Shown here: positions 63,678 through 64,000 of the stretch, one piece after another | Position numbering within the stretch: the first letter of the stretch is position 1 | How the letters are laid out: every line of letters starts with the position of its first letter | Assembly (NCBI RefSeq): GCF_037975215.1 | Contig: NZ_CP150239.1 | Coordinates: forward strand, 1,712,001-1,776,000 | Length of the DNA stretch: 64,000 nt | DNA from: Solibacillus sp. FSL R5-0449 | GTDB taxonomy: Bacteria > Bacillota > Bacilli > Bacillales_A > Planococcaceae | Direction of reading: 5' to 3' | Notes under the pieces: model-generated | What the model was told of the DNA's origin: nothing | What the model saw: only the letters and a program-made list of their open reading frames with translations | Database searches by the model: none | Translations under genes and position numbers: made by a program

Positions 63678-64000
63678 TTAAATCATTTTTGCAATCTGCA
63701 AAGTTTTATACAATACTTTGGCCATTTGTGAACGCGTCAATTTTCCATTCGGGTCAAATTGGCCGTTTCCTTTACCATTAAAAATGCCTAGTTCATATGC
63801 CGCTGCGACATAATAACGATCAGCTGCTGAAAGCTGTTTAAAATCCGTAAATGGAACCTTATTTAAATCAGGATCTGAAATATGGATTCCTGCATATTGA
63901 AGTAATTGTATAGATATAACAGCCGCTTCTTTACGTGTCACAACTTTTTCGGCATTAAAAAAGTTGGAATGTGGCTTTTCAAGTATACCTGCTTCCAATA
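63678..64000 (-). CDS. S-layer homology (SLH) domain protein, 5' end outside window
   Basis: C-terminal part of a cell-surface protein; the frame runs off the right edge. At least 107 codons are visible with SLH repeats: VTRKEAAVISIQLLQYAGI, then PFTDFKQLSAADRYYVAAAYELGIFNGKGNGQFDPNGKLTRSQMAKVL. SLH domains bind pyruvylated wall polymers. The TTG at 63998 is probably an internal Leu rather than the start. Confidence 0.85.
   Translation of the reverse strand, partial: LEAGILEKPHSNFFNAEKVVTRKEAAVISIQLLQYAGIHISDPDLNKVPFTDFKQLSAADRYYVAAAYELGIFNGKGNGQFDPNGKLTRSQMAKVLYKTLQIAKMI

Noticed and set aside
1-64000. tRNA, rRNA, prophage or insertion sequence genes
   Set aside because: No cloverleaf, rRNA segment, integrase, phage structural gene or transposase was recognised anywhere in the window.

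Overview
The window is chromosomal DNA of a low-GC, endospore-former-type Gram-positive bacterium of the order Bacillales, most likely Planococcaceae (Lysinibacillus/Solibacillus-like). The grounds are AT-rich DNA, strong AGGAGG-type ribosome binding sites, frequent TTG/GTG starts, an L-box lysine riboswitch, a sigma-W-type promoter, an S-layer-homology protein, and a block whose order (msrB-msrA-ypmS-ypmR-degV-like-hlyIII-dfrA-thyA-ypjP) follows the Bacillus subtilis ypm/ypj region. I see no rRNA, tRNA, prophage, insertion sequence or CRISPR array.

Layout. 1-9.6 kb: msrA, an XRE/TPR regulator, recQ, a 740-bp non-coding block with an unusual 21-bp-periodic repeat array, an MFS transporter whose start region is tandemly duplicated, the ABC-F protein YkpA and a large anchored protein with an internal duplication. 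9.6-15.9 kb: a cold-shock gene with a structured leader, the xpaC-yaaN stress operon behind a sigma-W-type promoter, and a three-gene amino-acid ABC transporter under a lysine riboswitch. 15.9-25.6 kb: odhAB (2-oxoglutarate dehydrogenase), an ArlRS/YkoGH-like two-component system, a PAS-GGDEF protein and a DapF-family protein. 26-36 kb: GNAT, MurG, a CobW-type GTPase, a CtpA/B protease, a lipoprotein, a HEPN-like protein, Pmp3, DeoD, YozE and a chemoreceptor.

36-50.6 kb: the msrBA...thyA-ypjP block, three very small membrane-protein genes, a candidate independently transcribed structured RNA, a nucleoid-associated-like protein, PepF, cardiolipin synthase and an RsgA-type GTPase preceded by an attenuator-like leader with a 26-codon ORF. 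50.9-55 kb: paiAB, YceI, two adjacent genes each broken by a single-base frameshift, and a disordered tandem-repeat protein. 55-60.8 kb: a siderophore uptake operon (binding protein, two permeases, ATPase, esterase) with an AraC-type regulator, both promoters carrying a Fur box. 61-64 kb: TraB-family protein, YusW-like lipoprotein and a truncated SLH protein.

The best candidates for something undescribed are the 13-copy TTCTAATA array at 4.16-4.56 kb, mostly spaced exactly 21 bp and enclosed by 20-bp inverted repeats (3973-3992 and 4591-4610); the promoter-driven structured RNA candidate at 44.26-44.54 kb; and the leader-ORF/terminator arrangement in front of rsgA. All of these come from reading the sequence; none was tested by search or folding software.
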